Source: Candidatus Altimarinota bacterium
Lineage (GTDB): Bacteria > Patescibacteriota > Gracilibacteria > BD1-5 > UBA6164
Length of the DNA stretch: 64,000 nucleotides
NCBI GenBank assembly: GCA_028689115.1
Contig: JAQTWV010000001.1
Span: 535,539 to 599,538, forward strand
Direction of reading: 5' to 3'
Under the pieces are notes generated by a model. The model ran no database searches. It saw only the letters and a list, made by a program, of their open reading frames with translations, and was not told where the DNA came from. Positions 51,790-62,016 of this stretch are shown here, one piece after another. Each line of letters begins with the position of its first letter. The first letter of the stretch is position 1. Made by a program: the position numbers and the translations under genes.

Positions 51790-52545
51790 ATGGTAGATTT
51801 AATAACACTTGTAAATAAAGAAGTTTCTAGATTTTTTAGAGTTTGGAAACAAACATTGTTACCACCAATTGTAACAATAGTTTTATATTTGCTTATATTT
51901 TGAAAATTTGTTTGAAGCCAAATTTCAATTGTAGAGTGAATAAATTATATAGAGTTTATATTTCCATGACTACTCATGATGTCAGTAATTATGGCAAGTT
52001 ATCAAAACTCTAGCACTTCATATTTTTGATCTAAATTTCAACACTCAATAGAAGAGCTTTTTGTTTCACCAATTAGTCATATAAAAATATTGATATGATT
52101 TTGTATTTGAGCTATTCTTAGAGGTTTTCTAATTTGAATCCTTGTATTTTTCGTATGATTAATAATGGTTGATATACATATTTATAATTATTTTTATTTA
52201 TTTTTGTTTACATTTTTGAGTTCTACATTATTTGCACTTTTATGACTTTTTAACTGAATATTTGCAAAAAGTTTTGATGATATAGCAATAATACCATCTT
52301 TTGTAATAACTCCTTTAATTTATCTAGGTTGAGTGTTTTATTCTACTTCTCTTCTTTCTCCAATTTGGCAAGAAATAAGTTTTTTAAATCCTATTCTCTA
52401 TATGGTAAATTGACTTAGATATGCTTTTATATGATTTACTGATGTAAATATATTTGCTTCTATAAGTATATTATTAATATTTATAATAATTTTTATTTTT
52501 ACAAACCTATATCTACTTAAAAAATGATATTGAGTTAAAAACTAA
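51790..52545 (+). CDS. ABC-2-type transporter permease
   Basis: A 251-residue permease with six hydrophobic segments, a partner of the upstream ATPase. Typical ABC-2 features: an amphipathic N-terminal stretch (MVDLITLVNKEVSRFFRVWKQTLLPP), the EExF-like loop GSKFQHSIEELFVSPIS that couples to the ATPase, and the conserved end FLNPILYMVNGLRYAF. Resembles NodJ/DrrB-type permeases. Terminated by a strong hairpin shared with the convergent pilin gene. Confidence 0.92.
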
Positions 52546-52576
52546 AAAATCCACTTTCGTGGATTTTTTAGTTTTT
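52537..52576 (+). terminator. ABC operon terminator, bidirectional
   Basis: Perfect 18-bp stem, half-site AAAAACTAAAAAATCCAC, loop TTTC. It ends at the stop codon of the convergent pilin-RCC1 gene. Confidence 0.9.
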
Positions 52577-54197
52577 ATAATCATTGCATATCAACTGGAG
52601 TATAACTTGATGTTGCTGTTCAATCTCAAAATTGACCAGAATCATTTATTCACCAACATTTTACTACTCATCAATTTAACAATGCACATACATGTCACCA
52701 ACCTCAAGCTATATTTACAACATTTGATAATCATGGTATAGAAACTGGTGTTGTTTTATCTACATTTGTACCATCTCATAATTGTCAGAAAAAATTAATT
52801 CACCAACTTTTTACAGTTCAATCTGTAAGAATTGTCGAAAAATTTCCATATCATCATGTAATCTTTTCAACATTTGCTAATCAAGTTACACTTACTGGAA
52901 TATTACTATTTGTAGTAGTTCAATTTCACAATTGACCTGACCAATTTGCTCACCAACATTTTACTGTTTTATCACTAAGAACTGCACAACTTGATTCATC
53001 TGATACAACAAATACTGAAGTTGCATTTGAAATTCATGAAACACTTACAGGAACAGAACTTTGATTATTTGTTCAATCTCACAATTGACCTGACCAATTT
53101 GCTCACCAACAATATACAGTTCAATTACTCAAAACTGAACAAACATGATCATCTCATGCAGAAATACTAATAGCATTAGTAATTCAAGGTACATCATTAT
53201 AAATTAAAGAATTAGTAGAAATTGTTCAATTTGCTAATCTTCACATATCATTTGCTCACCAACATTTAACATCTCAATTAGTTAAAATTACGCAAGAAAA
53301 ATCTCTTCATACACTAAGTTTTTCTACATTAGTTAAACCTGATACTTGAACTGGTGTTGACGAATTAGTACTTCATCAATTTCATAATTGTCATCAATCT
53401 CATCTTCACCAACATTTCACTGTTTTATCACTAAGTATAGCACAATTAGTAGTATCTCAACCATCTACATAAGTAGCATCTGTTATTCAAATAACTTCAA
53501 CAGGAGCCATAGATAAAGTTGTAGTTCAATCTCATAATTGACCATAATTATTTCTTCAAACACACTTTACTTTTCAATTAACTAACAAAACACAAGTATG
53601 ACTTCAAAAAGTATCTCAAATTTGCATAGATGCTAGTAATTGAGAATTATTATTTGTAGCAGAAATATCATAAGGTAAATAAGCACCTCCATCAACTACA
53701 AAATCTCAAGTACTATTTTTTACTATACTTGGACTATCTCAAGTTTGCATCATATAATAATTTCATTTCACTACTGCACTATTTGTCTATTCATTTATTG
53801 TAGATATTTGTGTAAATTTATATGCTCACGTACTTGTTCATCATTTTGCATATGATAATACATAATTTCAACTTGTTGCTGGATCTTTAAAACTATTTCC
53901 ATCTTCTTTTAGTTTTGTGAAATTTGGCGTTCCTTGTATTGCATTTGTTGCTATACTATTTATTGTAACTGCATTTGTTGCTTGATCTGATATAAAATTT
54001 GTTACTACTTCTCATTTTATCTCTTCTATTCCTATCTTTTTAATTATATTATTTATATCACTTACTCTTTTACTATCTCTTGCTCATGAACTATATCAAC
54101 TTAAATTTATAAATGCTATCGTTCATAAAATTGCTAGTATTGTTATAACTACTATTAACTCTACCAGTGTAAAGGCCTGTTTTTTATACTTTTGCAT
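52575..54197 (-). pseudogene. Pilin-like protein with seven RCC1 repeats, interrupted by TAG
   Basis: A 540-codon frame. It begins with a class III prepilin leader and helix, MQKYKKQA/FTLVELIVVITILAILG, then a pilin-like domain, then from about residue 190 seven repeats of roughly 50 residues of the RCC1 type, such as VKCWGANWSGQLGDGT...PVSVSGI, predicting a seven-bladed propeller. Most blades carry two cysteines. One in-frame TAG at 53787-53789 (after STINE, near residue 136) stops it, and TAG is a true stop elsewhere here. The frame after it is otherwise open to 52575 with repeats intact, so the break is recent, a sequencing error, or read through. Without readthrough, 53787-54197 gives a 136-residue truncated pilin, and a downstream ATG near 53753 could start the repeat part. 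Confidence 0.8.
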
Positions 54198-54214
54198 ACT
54201 TTTTTGTAAAAAAT

Positions 54215-54250
54215 AAATACTAATATTTTAATTATTAGTATTTATTTTCT
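54215..54250 (-). promoter_or_regulatory. Hairpin in front of the pilin-RCC1 gene
   Basis: AAATACTAAT/ATTAGTATTT pairing some 20-50 nt before the ATG. It could be a leader hairpin or part of an operator. Confidence 0.3.
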
Positions 54251-54282
54251 TTTGTAAATTATTTTATTTTTTTTTGATTGAC

Positions 54283-54322
54283 ATAGCATATAATAGTATT
54301 TTATAATACTATTATATGCTAT
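54283..54322 (-). terminator. der terminator
   Basis: Perfect 17-bp stem, half-site ATAGCATATAATAGTAT; it includes the der stop codon. Confidence 0.8.
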
Positions 54323-55695
54323 TTAACTTTATCTTTATTTTTTCATCTTCATTTATACTCAATTATAATTGGAGTACCAAAAAATCAAAAATTATCTCTT
54401 ATTCTATTTTCAAGATATCTTTTATAAGAAAAATGGAAATGTTCTGGATTATTTACAGTAAGTGAAAATTTTGGTGGATTAACATCAACTTGACTTCAAT
54501 AATATATTTTTGGACTATGTGATTTTCTAGTTCAAGTAGGTGGATGTTTCAATACAACTTGTTCAAGGAAATTATTTAACACTCAAGTTTTTACTCTTTT
54601 AAATCTTTCAAGTTTTATATTTCTAGCACTATCAAGTATTTCTTCAAGTCTTTTTTCTTTAACTGCAGAAGTAAAAACAACTGAAGCCCAAGGTAAAAAT
54701 TCAACTTTTGATTTTAAGTATTCTATATATCTATTCATTATAGAATCCTTATCTATTCCTGGTTTTTCTAAAACCATATCCCATTTATTTACAACTATAA
54801 TCAAACCTTTATTTTCTTCTAAAACTCTTGATATAACTGCTAAATCTTGATGAACTATTCAATCAAATCAATCCATAACAACAGCTATAACATCAGCTCT
54901 TTTTATAGCTCTTTCAGTTCTCATAACTGACCAATCTTCTACATTTCAGATTCAAACCTTACTAAGTCTTCTAATTCAAGCAGTATCAATTAATACAAAA
55001 TTTGTATCGTCATATTTAAATTTAGTATCTATAGAATCTCTAGTTGTACCTGCCATATCCTTTACCATAACTCTATTTTCTCAAGTTATAGCATTAACAA
55101 GACTTGATTTACCAACATTTGGTCTACCAATTAACGCAAGTTTTACATAAGTATCATCTATTTCTTCATCTTTATAATTAAGTCATTTACTAGTTAAAAA
55201 ATTTGCAACAAATGATTTAACTTCTCTTATTCATGAATTATGTGATACTGAAATTGGAAAAAAATCAAGCGCATTTGCAAATCATGCTAGAGAATAAGCT
55301 TCCATTTTTTTAGCATCATTATCAGCTTTATTTGCAACCAAAATAAAATTAGTAACTTTAAGTTCTCTAATTATTTTTAAAACTTGTTCATCAAGTTCTG
55401 TGATTCTATCGTATTCTATAAGCCAAATTAACAAATCACTTTCTTGTATAGCTTTTTTAGTTCTATCTGAAATATCTTTTGCAATTTCATCAGATTTTTC
55501 CATAAGATCAAGTCATCCTGAATCTGACAAAATATAAACAAGATCATTATCCATATCTTTATATTCAAACTCACTTATATCTCTAGTAGTACCTGATTCA
55601 TCGTGAACTATAGCTATTTTATGACCAGTATACATATTGAAAAAACTTGATTTTCATACATTTGGTCTACCTATTATTGTAACATTTCCTAACAT
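54319..55695 (-). CDS. der: Ribosome assembly GTPase Der (EngA)
   Basis: Der has two consecutive GTPase domains and a KH-like C-terminal domain and acts in 50S subunit maturation. The 458-residue product shows [12 protein letters not shown] (residues 9-20, second glycine UGA) and DSGG plus NKAD for the first domain, [20 protein letters not shown] and NKWD for the second, and a C-terminal region with [16 protein letters not shown] and [13 protein letters not shown]. Normal family length and complete nucleotide-binding motifs. Monocistronic; divergent from a small unknown gene. Confidence 0.97.
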
Positions 55696-55857
55696 TTTTT
55701 TACTTGATTTATATATATATTTTTAACTCTTGAAGTATATTGATATTTTACAAATTACAAGTTTTATTTATATATAACAAAATATATATATCAAGTTTTT
55801 GATTTTATTTTATATTTATGTTAAAATTTATTTATATAATTAATTAAATCACAAAAT

Positions 55858-56184
55858 ATGTCAGATAGTGAAGTAACAAGAGAAGATAAAAGTACATTAG
55901 AGTTTCTTAAAAAAAAGAATCTCTTATTAAGTGAACTTTTGTCTGAAATAACAGATTATTATAGTATCTATGATTCAATTAATAATACTAAAAATTTAGA
56001 AGAATTAGAAAAAGTAATTGAAGCAAATTCAGATAAAGAATCTGTAGAATATACTGAAAATACAAAAAAACAAGAAATAAGGTTACCAGTAAATGAAGAA
56101 ATAAAAAATATAAGAATTGAAGAAGAAAAAGATGAAGTATTAGAACCAATACCAAAAATAAAATTAAATTTACAAGCAATATAA
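55858..56184 (+). CDS. Small acidic protein, unknown
   Basis: A 108-residue hydrophilic protein with no glycine at all and therefore no UGA. It begins MSDSEVTREDKSTLEFLKKK and is mostly helical and acidic; EELEKVIEANSDKES and EEIKNIRIEEEKDEVLEP are typical stretches. It ends in a more hydrophobic tail KIKLNLQAI. No family recognised. Own TATAAT-like box before it and a terminator after it; between der and aspS, which are on the other strand. Confidence 0.6.
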   Translation: MSDSEVTREDKSTLEFLKKKNLLLSELLSEITDYYSIYDSINNTKNLEELEKVIEANSDKESVEYTENTKKQEIRLPVNEEIKNIRIEEEKDEVLEPIPKIKLNLQAI

Positions 56185-56210
56185 AACTCCAGATTAATCT
56201 GGAGTTTTAT
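56181..56210 (+). terminator. Convergent terminator
   Basis: Perfect 30-bp palindrome, half-site ATAAAACTCCAGATT, between the small acidic gene and the aspS stop; serves both strands. Confidence 0.85.
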
Positions 56211-56211
56211 A

Positions 56212-57993
56212 TTATTCTAATTCTTCTTTTATTTCTATATGTAATTCGTCAAGTTGTTCTTGATCTATAACGCTTGGTGCATTCATCATCAAATCTTGAG
56301 CTTTTCATGATTTTGGAAATGCATAAACTTCTCTGATATTATTTTCATCTTTCAATATCATCATAAATCTATCCATACCTATTGCAAATCATCCATGTGG
56401 AGGAACTCAGTATTGAAATGCTTCATACATAGCACCAAATTTATCCATAACTTCTTGTTTTTTTCTACCAACCATTTCAAATGCTTTTACAAGAGAATCA
56501 ACATCATGATTTCTTATAGAACCTGAAAGTATTTCAAAACCATTACAAGCTAAATCATATTGAACTGATTTTATAGATAATAAATCATCATTATTAAATG
56601 CTTCAATTCAACCTTTTGGCATAGAAAATGGATTATGAGCAAAATCTATTTTTCCATTTATATCACTTTCTTCAAACATTGGAAAATCTGTTACCCAACA
56701 AAATGATAATAATTTTTTGTCTGCTAATTCAAATTTATCTCTTAAAGCTAGTCTAACTACATTTAATATTTTTACTGCTTTTATATATTCATCTGCTGAA
56801 AAGAAAATCATATCACCATTTTTTGGTTGTAATCTAGCTTCCATTTCAGAAATTTCTGCTTCTCACATAAATTTCAAAATTGGAGATTTTTTTCATCCTT
56901 CTTCATTATCATCATAGATAATATAAGCAAGTCATTTTGCTCAAGCTTTTTGAGCAACTTTTGTTAAATCATCTATTTCACTTCTAGTCATTGTTTTACC
57001 TTCTAATTTAATAGATTTTATAACTCAACCACTTGTTGCAACAGATTTAAAAACACTAAATTCACTATTTGTAAAAATATCAGTTAAATCAACAAATTTT
57101 AATCCAAATCTCAAATCAGGTTTATCAGTTCCATAATTTTCCATAGATTCTTCATAACTCATAGAATAGAATTTACTATCCATTACAGTTTTATCTGAAA
57201 GAGCTCAAACAACATCCTTAATATATCATTCAACAACTGCAAAAATATCAGCTTGTTCAACAAAACTCATTTCGCAATCTATTTGATAAAATTCGCAAGC
57301 ATGTCTATCAGCTCTAGGATCTTCATCTCTAAAACAAGGAGCTATTTGAAAATATTTATCTATTCAACCAACCATTAAAAGTTGTTTATATTGTTGAGGA
57401 GCTTGAGGAAGAGCGTAAAATTTACCTGGGTGTAATCTAGAAGGAATAACAAAATCTCTAGCTCATTCTGGTGAACTAACTGTAAATATAGGAGTTTGAA
57501 CATCTAAAAATTCATGAGCTGTAAACCAATTTCTAGTATAATTTAAAAAACTAGATCTAAACATAACATTATCTAGAGCTTTTCTTCTTCTTAAATCTAT
57601 ATATCTATGTTTGTATCTTATTTCTTCATTTGCAAGTTCTCAGTGGTCATCAAGTTCAAAAGGAGGAGTTTTAGATTTAGATAGTAAAACTGTATTTTTT
57701 ACTATTATTTCTATATCACCAGTTGATAAATTAGGATTATTTTGTCATTCTGGTCTACTTCTAACTATACCTTCTATTTGAATAACATATTCACTTCTAT
57801 AATCTGAAGCATTAGCGTGTGAAGTAGCATCATCTTCTGGATCAAAAACTACTTGAGTTAAACCATATCTATCTCTTAAATCTATAAAAATAATACCTCC
57901 ATGGTCTCTTCTATTACTTACCCAACCAGATAATTTAACAGTTTCTCAAACATTTTTTAAATTTAGTTCGCTACATTTATGAGTTCTTAACAT
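56212..57993 (-). CDS. aspS: Aspartyl-tRNA synthetase
   Basis: Class II synthetase, 593 residues, of the bacterial AspRS type. N-terminal OB fold ([23 protein letters not shown]), motif 2 [11 protein letters not shown], the bacteria-specific GAD insertion domain ([20 protein letters not shown]), and motif 3 [12 protein letters not shown] with the ATP-binding arginine. The flanking [12 protein letters not shown] and [17 protein letters not shown] segments are also conserved. With gatB present it may be non-discriminating and charge tRNA-Asn too. Start [11 protein letters not shown] matches the family. Expression is predicted to depend on the T-box-like leader upstream. Confidence 0.97.
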
Positions 57994-58201
57994 ATTTTTT
58001 AATATAAGGTTATAAATAATAAAGCACAAAGATATTTTAAAAAATATCTTTGTGCTTTTGGTTCAAAATTATTTTGAAAGGTGCCACCTAAAGCAATTCT
58101 TAATTTTATTTTTTTACGAAGTATTTCGACTTCGCGAGGTTCTAATAAGACAAAGTCTGTTCTTCCTCGAGCTCACAGTTGTTTGCTGTTCTAACGCTTA
58201 T
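57994..58201 (-). promoter_or_regulatory. T-box-like riboswitch in the aspS leader
   Basis: Leader of about 208 nt on the - strand. Antiterminator: helix A1 GCTTTAGG (58094-58087) with CCAAAAGC (58061-58054), the 7-nt bulge TGGCACC (58086-58080), helix A2 TTCAAAA with TTTTGAA. The bulge UGGC complements the 3' end GCCA expected of tRNA-Asp (discriminator G73). The 3' arm of A1 is also the base of an 18-bp terminator (58021-58058), so the two folds exclude each other. A stem III-like hairpin CGAAGT/ACTTCG lies at 58117-58134. A stem I of about 60 nt with CGAGG/CCTCG is possible, but I could not place the Asp specifier with confidence. Uncharged tRNA would allow read-through. Confidence 0.75.
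58021..58058 (-). terminator. Regulated terminator of the T-box leader
   Basis: 18-bp stem, half-site AAAGCACAAAGATATTTT, followed on the - strand by a T-rich run; competes with the antiterminator. 345 bp (57994-58338) lie between aspS and ppk2; besides this leader they hold two promoters. Confidence 0.75.
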
Positions 58202-58207
58202 ATTTGC

Positions 58208-58235
58208 ATTATAATTTTATTAAAAAAAATTGCAA
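58208..58235 (-). promoter_or_regulatory. aspS promoter
   Basis: On the - strand TTGCAA (58235-58230), spacer 16, TATAAT (58213-58208). Start near 58201. Confidence 0.6.
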
Positions 58236-58279
58236 GAATATTTTAAAAAATATTTTTACATATAATCAAGTCATTTTTC

Positions 58280-58308
58280 TTGAAACTTACAAGTACATAT
58301 AGTAGAAT
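58280..58308 (+). promoter_or_regulatory. ppk2 promoter
   Basis: TTGAAA at 58280-58285, spacer 17, TAGAAT at 58303-58308. Confidence 0.45.
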
Positions 58309-58338
58309 AATATTATATTTAATTTTAATAAACGCCAT

Positions 58339-59499
58339 ATGACAAACTTGTTTTACGAAATATTTAATAAAAAAATAGAATTAACTCCTGAAGTTATTAA
58401 AAAATTTATTGATGAAGCTGATAAATTATTTACAAAATTTAAAGTTGATAATGATGTAGATAATCTAAGAGTATTAAAAAACAAAATAGAACATTTACTT
58501 GAAGATAGAGTTAAAAATCTAACTATTAAAGAGAAAAAAGAATATAGTGAAATAAATGATTTTTTAAATAAAATTGATAGTTATTTAGAAGAATTAGTAA
58601 AGTTATCAGAAAAAAAAGAATTAATAGATGTAGTTGCTGAACTTGAAAAATCATATAAAAAATGTGATGATATAAAAGAAGAAGATAAAGAAAAATATAG
58701 AAAATATTGTATTAAAAAAACTACAGTAGAATACGAAAAAGAAATAATCGAACTACAAGTTGAATTATTAAAATTACAAAAATATATAAAAGAAACAGGT
58801 CAAAAATTATTAATAATTTTTGAATGAAGAGATGCTGCTTGAAAATGAGGTACAATTAAAAGATTTAATGAATACTTAAATCCAAGAGGTGCTAGAATTA
58901 CTGCTCTTGAAAAACCAAGCGAAATAGAAAAAACACAATGGTATTTTCAAAGATATATTAGTCACTTACCTGCTGGATGAGAGATGGTATTTTTTGATAG
59001 ATCATGGTATAATAGAGCTTGAGTTGAACCAGTTATGGGATTTGTATCAAAATCAAAATATGAACAATTCTTAGAAGATGTTCCTAAATTTGAAAAAATG
59101 CTTGCTGAATCTGGTATAAAAATAATTAAATTTTATTTTTCTGTTTGAAAAGATGAACAAAAAGCTAGATTTGATTCAAGAGAATATAATCCATTAAAAC
59201 AATATAAATTATCACCTATTGATCAATTTTCACAACAATTATGGGATAAATATTCACTTGCTGAATATCACAATTTTAAAAATACTCATCATAAAGATGC
59301 ACCATGGATTGTTATAAATAGTGATGACAAGAAAAAAGCTAGATTAAATGCTATAAAATACGTATTAAATCAATATGATTATCCAGAAAAAATTTCAGCA
59401 AAAAAATTAAAACTAGATAAAAATATCGTTTCAACTTGAAAAGAAAAAGTAAAAAAATTAGAAAGTGAAATTGATGTAACAGAAGATTTGTTTGAATAA
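58339..59499 (+). CDS. ppk2: Polyphosphate kinase 2 family protein
   Basis: A 386-residue PPK2-type enzyme that moves phosphate between polyphosphate and nucleotides. The kinase core begins near residue 150: Walker A EGRDAAGKGGTIKRF, the arginine-rich [14 protein letters not shown], the Walker B region [14 protein letters not shown], then [21 protein letters not shown] near the end. The N-terminal 130 residues are an extra helical, coiled-coil-like extension ([32 protein letters not shown]) not found in short PPK2s. Class (ADP- or AMP-phosphorylating) cannot be told. It could regenerate NTPs in a cell with little energy metabolism. Confidence 0.9.
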
Positions 59500-59526
59500 A
59501 AAAAATATGCCTACGGCATATTTTTT
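59500..59526 (+). terminator. ppk2 terminator
   Basis: AAAAAATATGCC-TAC-GGCATATTTTTT hairpin. Confidence 0.85.
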
Positions 59527-59545
59527 TTTGTAATTTAAATTTTAA

Positions 59546-60175
59546 TTAAAACATAAATACATCTACAACTTTTCAATTTACCATTATATTATCATCTTCT
59601 GATAATATAATTGGCTTGTGATATGTATCATTTGATTCTGGCAAAAGATATATTAAATCAGTATCTTTTTTATATTTTTTAAGTGTAGCTGAACCATTAA
59701 CTAAAAATAAAAATGCATCTCTATTATTTAAAGTTGTATCATCTTTTTTGATTAGAACATAACTTCAATTTTCAATTGTTTTTCATTTTACATCAAATTT
59801 ATTCATAGAAGTTCATTCTACTTTTAATATAAAATAATTAGATTCATCACCTGATATAATTTTTTTAGAAATTGGAAGTACTCAATATCCAGCTTCAACA
59901 GCATCAACTAAAGGAGTTCAAGCATTTGCATAACCTAAAATAGGTATATTCATAGTTGTTTGAAATCAAATACTATTTCAAAGATTTATAGATCTATAAC
60001 CTCTTCATCTAGTTAAAAATCACTTTTTTTCAAGTGCTTCTAAATATTGAACTACTCATCTTTTTGATTTTTGATTAAGTAGCATAGTAAGTTCCTCAAT
60101 AGTAGGAGACTTAGCATTTTCTCAGATATATTTTGTGATTATATCTAAAACATATTGTTGTTTTTCTGTTAGCAT
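59546..60175 (-). CDS. lexA: LexA repressor
   Basis: SOS repressor of 209 residues. N-terminal winged helix (LTEKQQYVLDIITKYI...SPTIEELTMLL...GVVQYLEALEKKG) and C-terminal S24 autopeptidase domain. The self-cleavage bond is Ala85-Gly86 in YANAGTP; the catalytic pair is Ser123 in VEGTSMNKF and Lys166 in GSATLKKYKK. Positions match E. coli LexA (84/85, 119, 156). It probably represses itself through the palindrome at 60197-60213. RecA is not in the window. Confidence 0.92.
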
Positions 60176-60196
60176 ATTTTTTATAAAAATAGTAAA

Positions 60197-60213
60197 TATA
60201 TACTGAGTATATA
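60197..60213 (-). promoter_or_regulatory. Candidate LexA operator
   Basis: Perfect palindrome TATATACT-G-AGTATATA, 22 bp before the lexA ATG. Size and place fit an autoregulatory SOS box; the consensus for this lineage is unknown to me. Confidence 0.5.
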
Positions 60214-60273
60214 CTTAAAATATTATTAGTCAAATATATTTAACAAAAAAAACAAAACCAAAATATTTTGACT

Positions 60274-60654
60274 TTATTTTTTATTATTAGTTAATATATT
60301 ATATATTTTTGTTCTTACACTAGTTTTAAAAGTTTCATCTTCTTCTCTCAATATATCTCTAACATGGATTCTTATATCATTTATTTTATGCTTAATAATT
60401 CTTCTATTATTTAAATTCATAAATAAATAAATTATAGATTTTCTCATCTTTATAACATGCCTTATTTTATTTGGTGAAACAACTAGTAATACTCAAACTA
60501 CCAAAATAAATATTCAAACAAGAAGTGAACCTGGAAAAAGTGGTAATATAATAGGAACAAGTGATACCACAATAAAAAAAACACCAAAAAAAAGCCTAAT
60601 TACAAAAGGTAATTTTTGTGCAAATCTAAGTGATTTTAAAATCTTATACTCCAT
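60274..60654 (-). CDS. Small membrane protein, PGPGW-like
   Basis: A 126-residue protein with two hydrophobic segments in the middle (FFGVFFIVVSLVPIILPLFPG and LLVGIFILVVGVLLVV) and long basic cytoplasmic ends (IKMRKSIIYLFMNLNNRRIIK). The PLFPGSLL turn between helices resembles PGPGW-type small membrane proteins of unknown function. It is 98 bp upstream of lexA on the same strand; the LexA operator lies between, so it is probably separately transcribed. The end is short and polar (NILTNNKK). Confidence 0.6.
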
Positions 60655-60807
60655 ATATTAGCTTAAAATAAGTCAAAAAAATTATATAATATATTATTTG
60701 AATATTTATAAAAAACAAGTGAAAAGAAATTATTTAATTTAAGTTTGATTTAAAAACATTAATTGATAATATTCTGCAATATTTTATAAGATAATAATTT
60801 TATAGAG

Positions 60808-61704
60808 ATGAAAATATGGATTTTGGACAATGATAAAAATAGAAATGCTAATTGAGTAAAAAGACTTTTAGAAGAAGCAACTAAAAGAAACCTAGATTTA
60901 GAATATGTAGCTATTGAAGATATAGAATTAATAATTGATTGAAGTTTGGAAGAGAGACTTTTTATTAAAAATGAAAAAACTAAACTTCCTGATATAGTTA
61001 TTCCTAGAATGGATGCATCATATCAAATAAAATCTATCATTGATTTTTTAGAAAATCAGTGAGTAAACATAATAAATTCAAATAGTGCTAGATTACTTGC
61101 TAATGATAAATTTTTATCATTACAAAAATTGGCAACAAATAGACTACCAGTTCCAAAAACTATACTTTTAAAAGGTATGCCAAATATAGAATTTATAGAA
61201 AAACAATTAAATTATCCTATAATTCTAAAAAAACTTGATTGACATGCTGGAAAATGAATAATCAAAGTAAATGATAGTGGTGAACTTGAAGATATACTAG
61301 AAATGCTTGAAGAAAGTTTAGTAAAACTAAATAAAGTTTTATTACTTCAAGAATACATTTGAGAAAAAGCATGACAAGATTTAAGAATATTTTTAGTAGG
61401 TTGAAGAGTAATTGCTTCAATGCTTAGAAAATGAAAAGACTGAGATTTTAAAGCTAATTTTTCATGAGGTTGAAGTGTATATAATCACGAAGTAAACTCA
61501 AAAGAAGAAATACTTGCAATTGAAGCAGCAAATCTTATATGACTTGATATAGCTTGAGTTGATTTACTTTTTGACAAAGATAATGGTTACAGGATTTGTG
61601 AAGTAAATGCCTCTCCTGGATTCAAATGATTAGAAATAGCTACTGGTATAAATATAGCTTCTGAAATACTAAATTATATAGAAACTAGATATTCTATAAA
61701 ATAA
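60808..61704 (+). CDS. RimK-type ATP-grasp ligase
   Basis: A 298-residue ATP-grasp enzyme of the RimK/LysX/MptN group, which adds amino acids (often glutamate) to a carboxylate. Seen: LQKLATNRLPVPKTILLK, the B-domain LKKLDGHAGKGIIKV as glycine-rich ATP loop, EYIGEKAGQDLRIFLVGGRVIASMLRK and the metal-binding end VDLLFDKDNGYRICEVNASPGFKGLE with the conserved Glu and Asn. Close to RimK in length. In RimK the substrate is ribosomal protein S6; here the acceptor is unknown. Confidence 0.85.
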
Positions 61705-61713
61705 AAATCTTGA

Positions 61714-61754
61714 AAAAAATAATTAATTGCATAATATGCAATTAATTATTTTTT
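61714..61754 (+). terminator. Ligase gene terminator
   Basis: Perfect palindromic hairpin, half-site AAAAAATAATTAATTGCATA, just upstream of the PhnA-like gene. Confidence 0.75.
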
Positions 61755-61767
61755 AATTTCTTTAAAA

Positions 61768-62016
61768 ATGGCAAAGAAAAAAGATTTTAGTTGGTTAGAA
61801 GATGACAATGAAGAAACTACTATTGAAGTTTTTGATTGTAATGGTAATAAATTAGAAAACTGAGATAGCGTTATGGCTATAAAAGATTTACCTGTAAAAG
61901 GTGGTCAAAATATAAAAAGATGAGATAAATTCAAAAATATAAAATTAACAGATGATGCTGAACTTATAGAATCTGGAAATATGGTTTTAAGAACAGAATT
62001 TTTTAAAAAGGCGTAA
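61768..62016 (+). CDS. PhnA-domain protein
   Basis: An 82-residue protein matching the C-terminal domain of PhnA/YjdM: a strand EVFDCNGNKLENGDSVMAIKDLPVKG, then IKRGDKFKNIKL and a closing LRTEFFKK. The N-terminal zinc ribbon of full PhnA is missing, replaced by MAKKKDFSWLEDDNEE. Despite the name, PhnA is not needed for phosphonate use and its role is unclear. Monocistronic with its own terminator. Confidence 0.8.

Noticed and set aside
53000-53600. Tandem DNA repeats, possible CRISPR-like array
   Set aside because: The periodic ACCAACATTTTAC-like words are the RCC1 repeat codons (KCWG) inside one reading frame, not spacer-repeat units.
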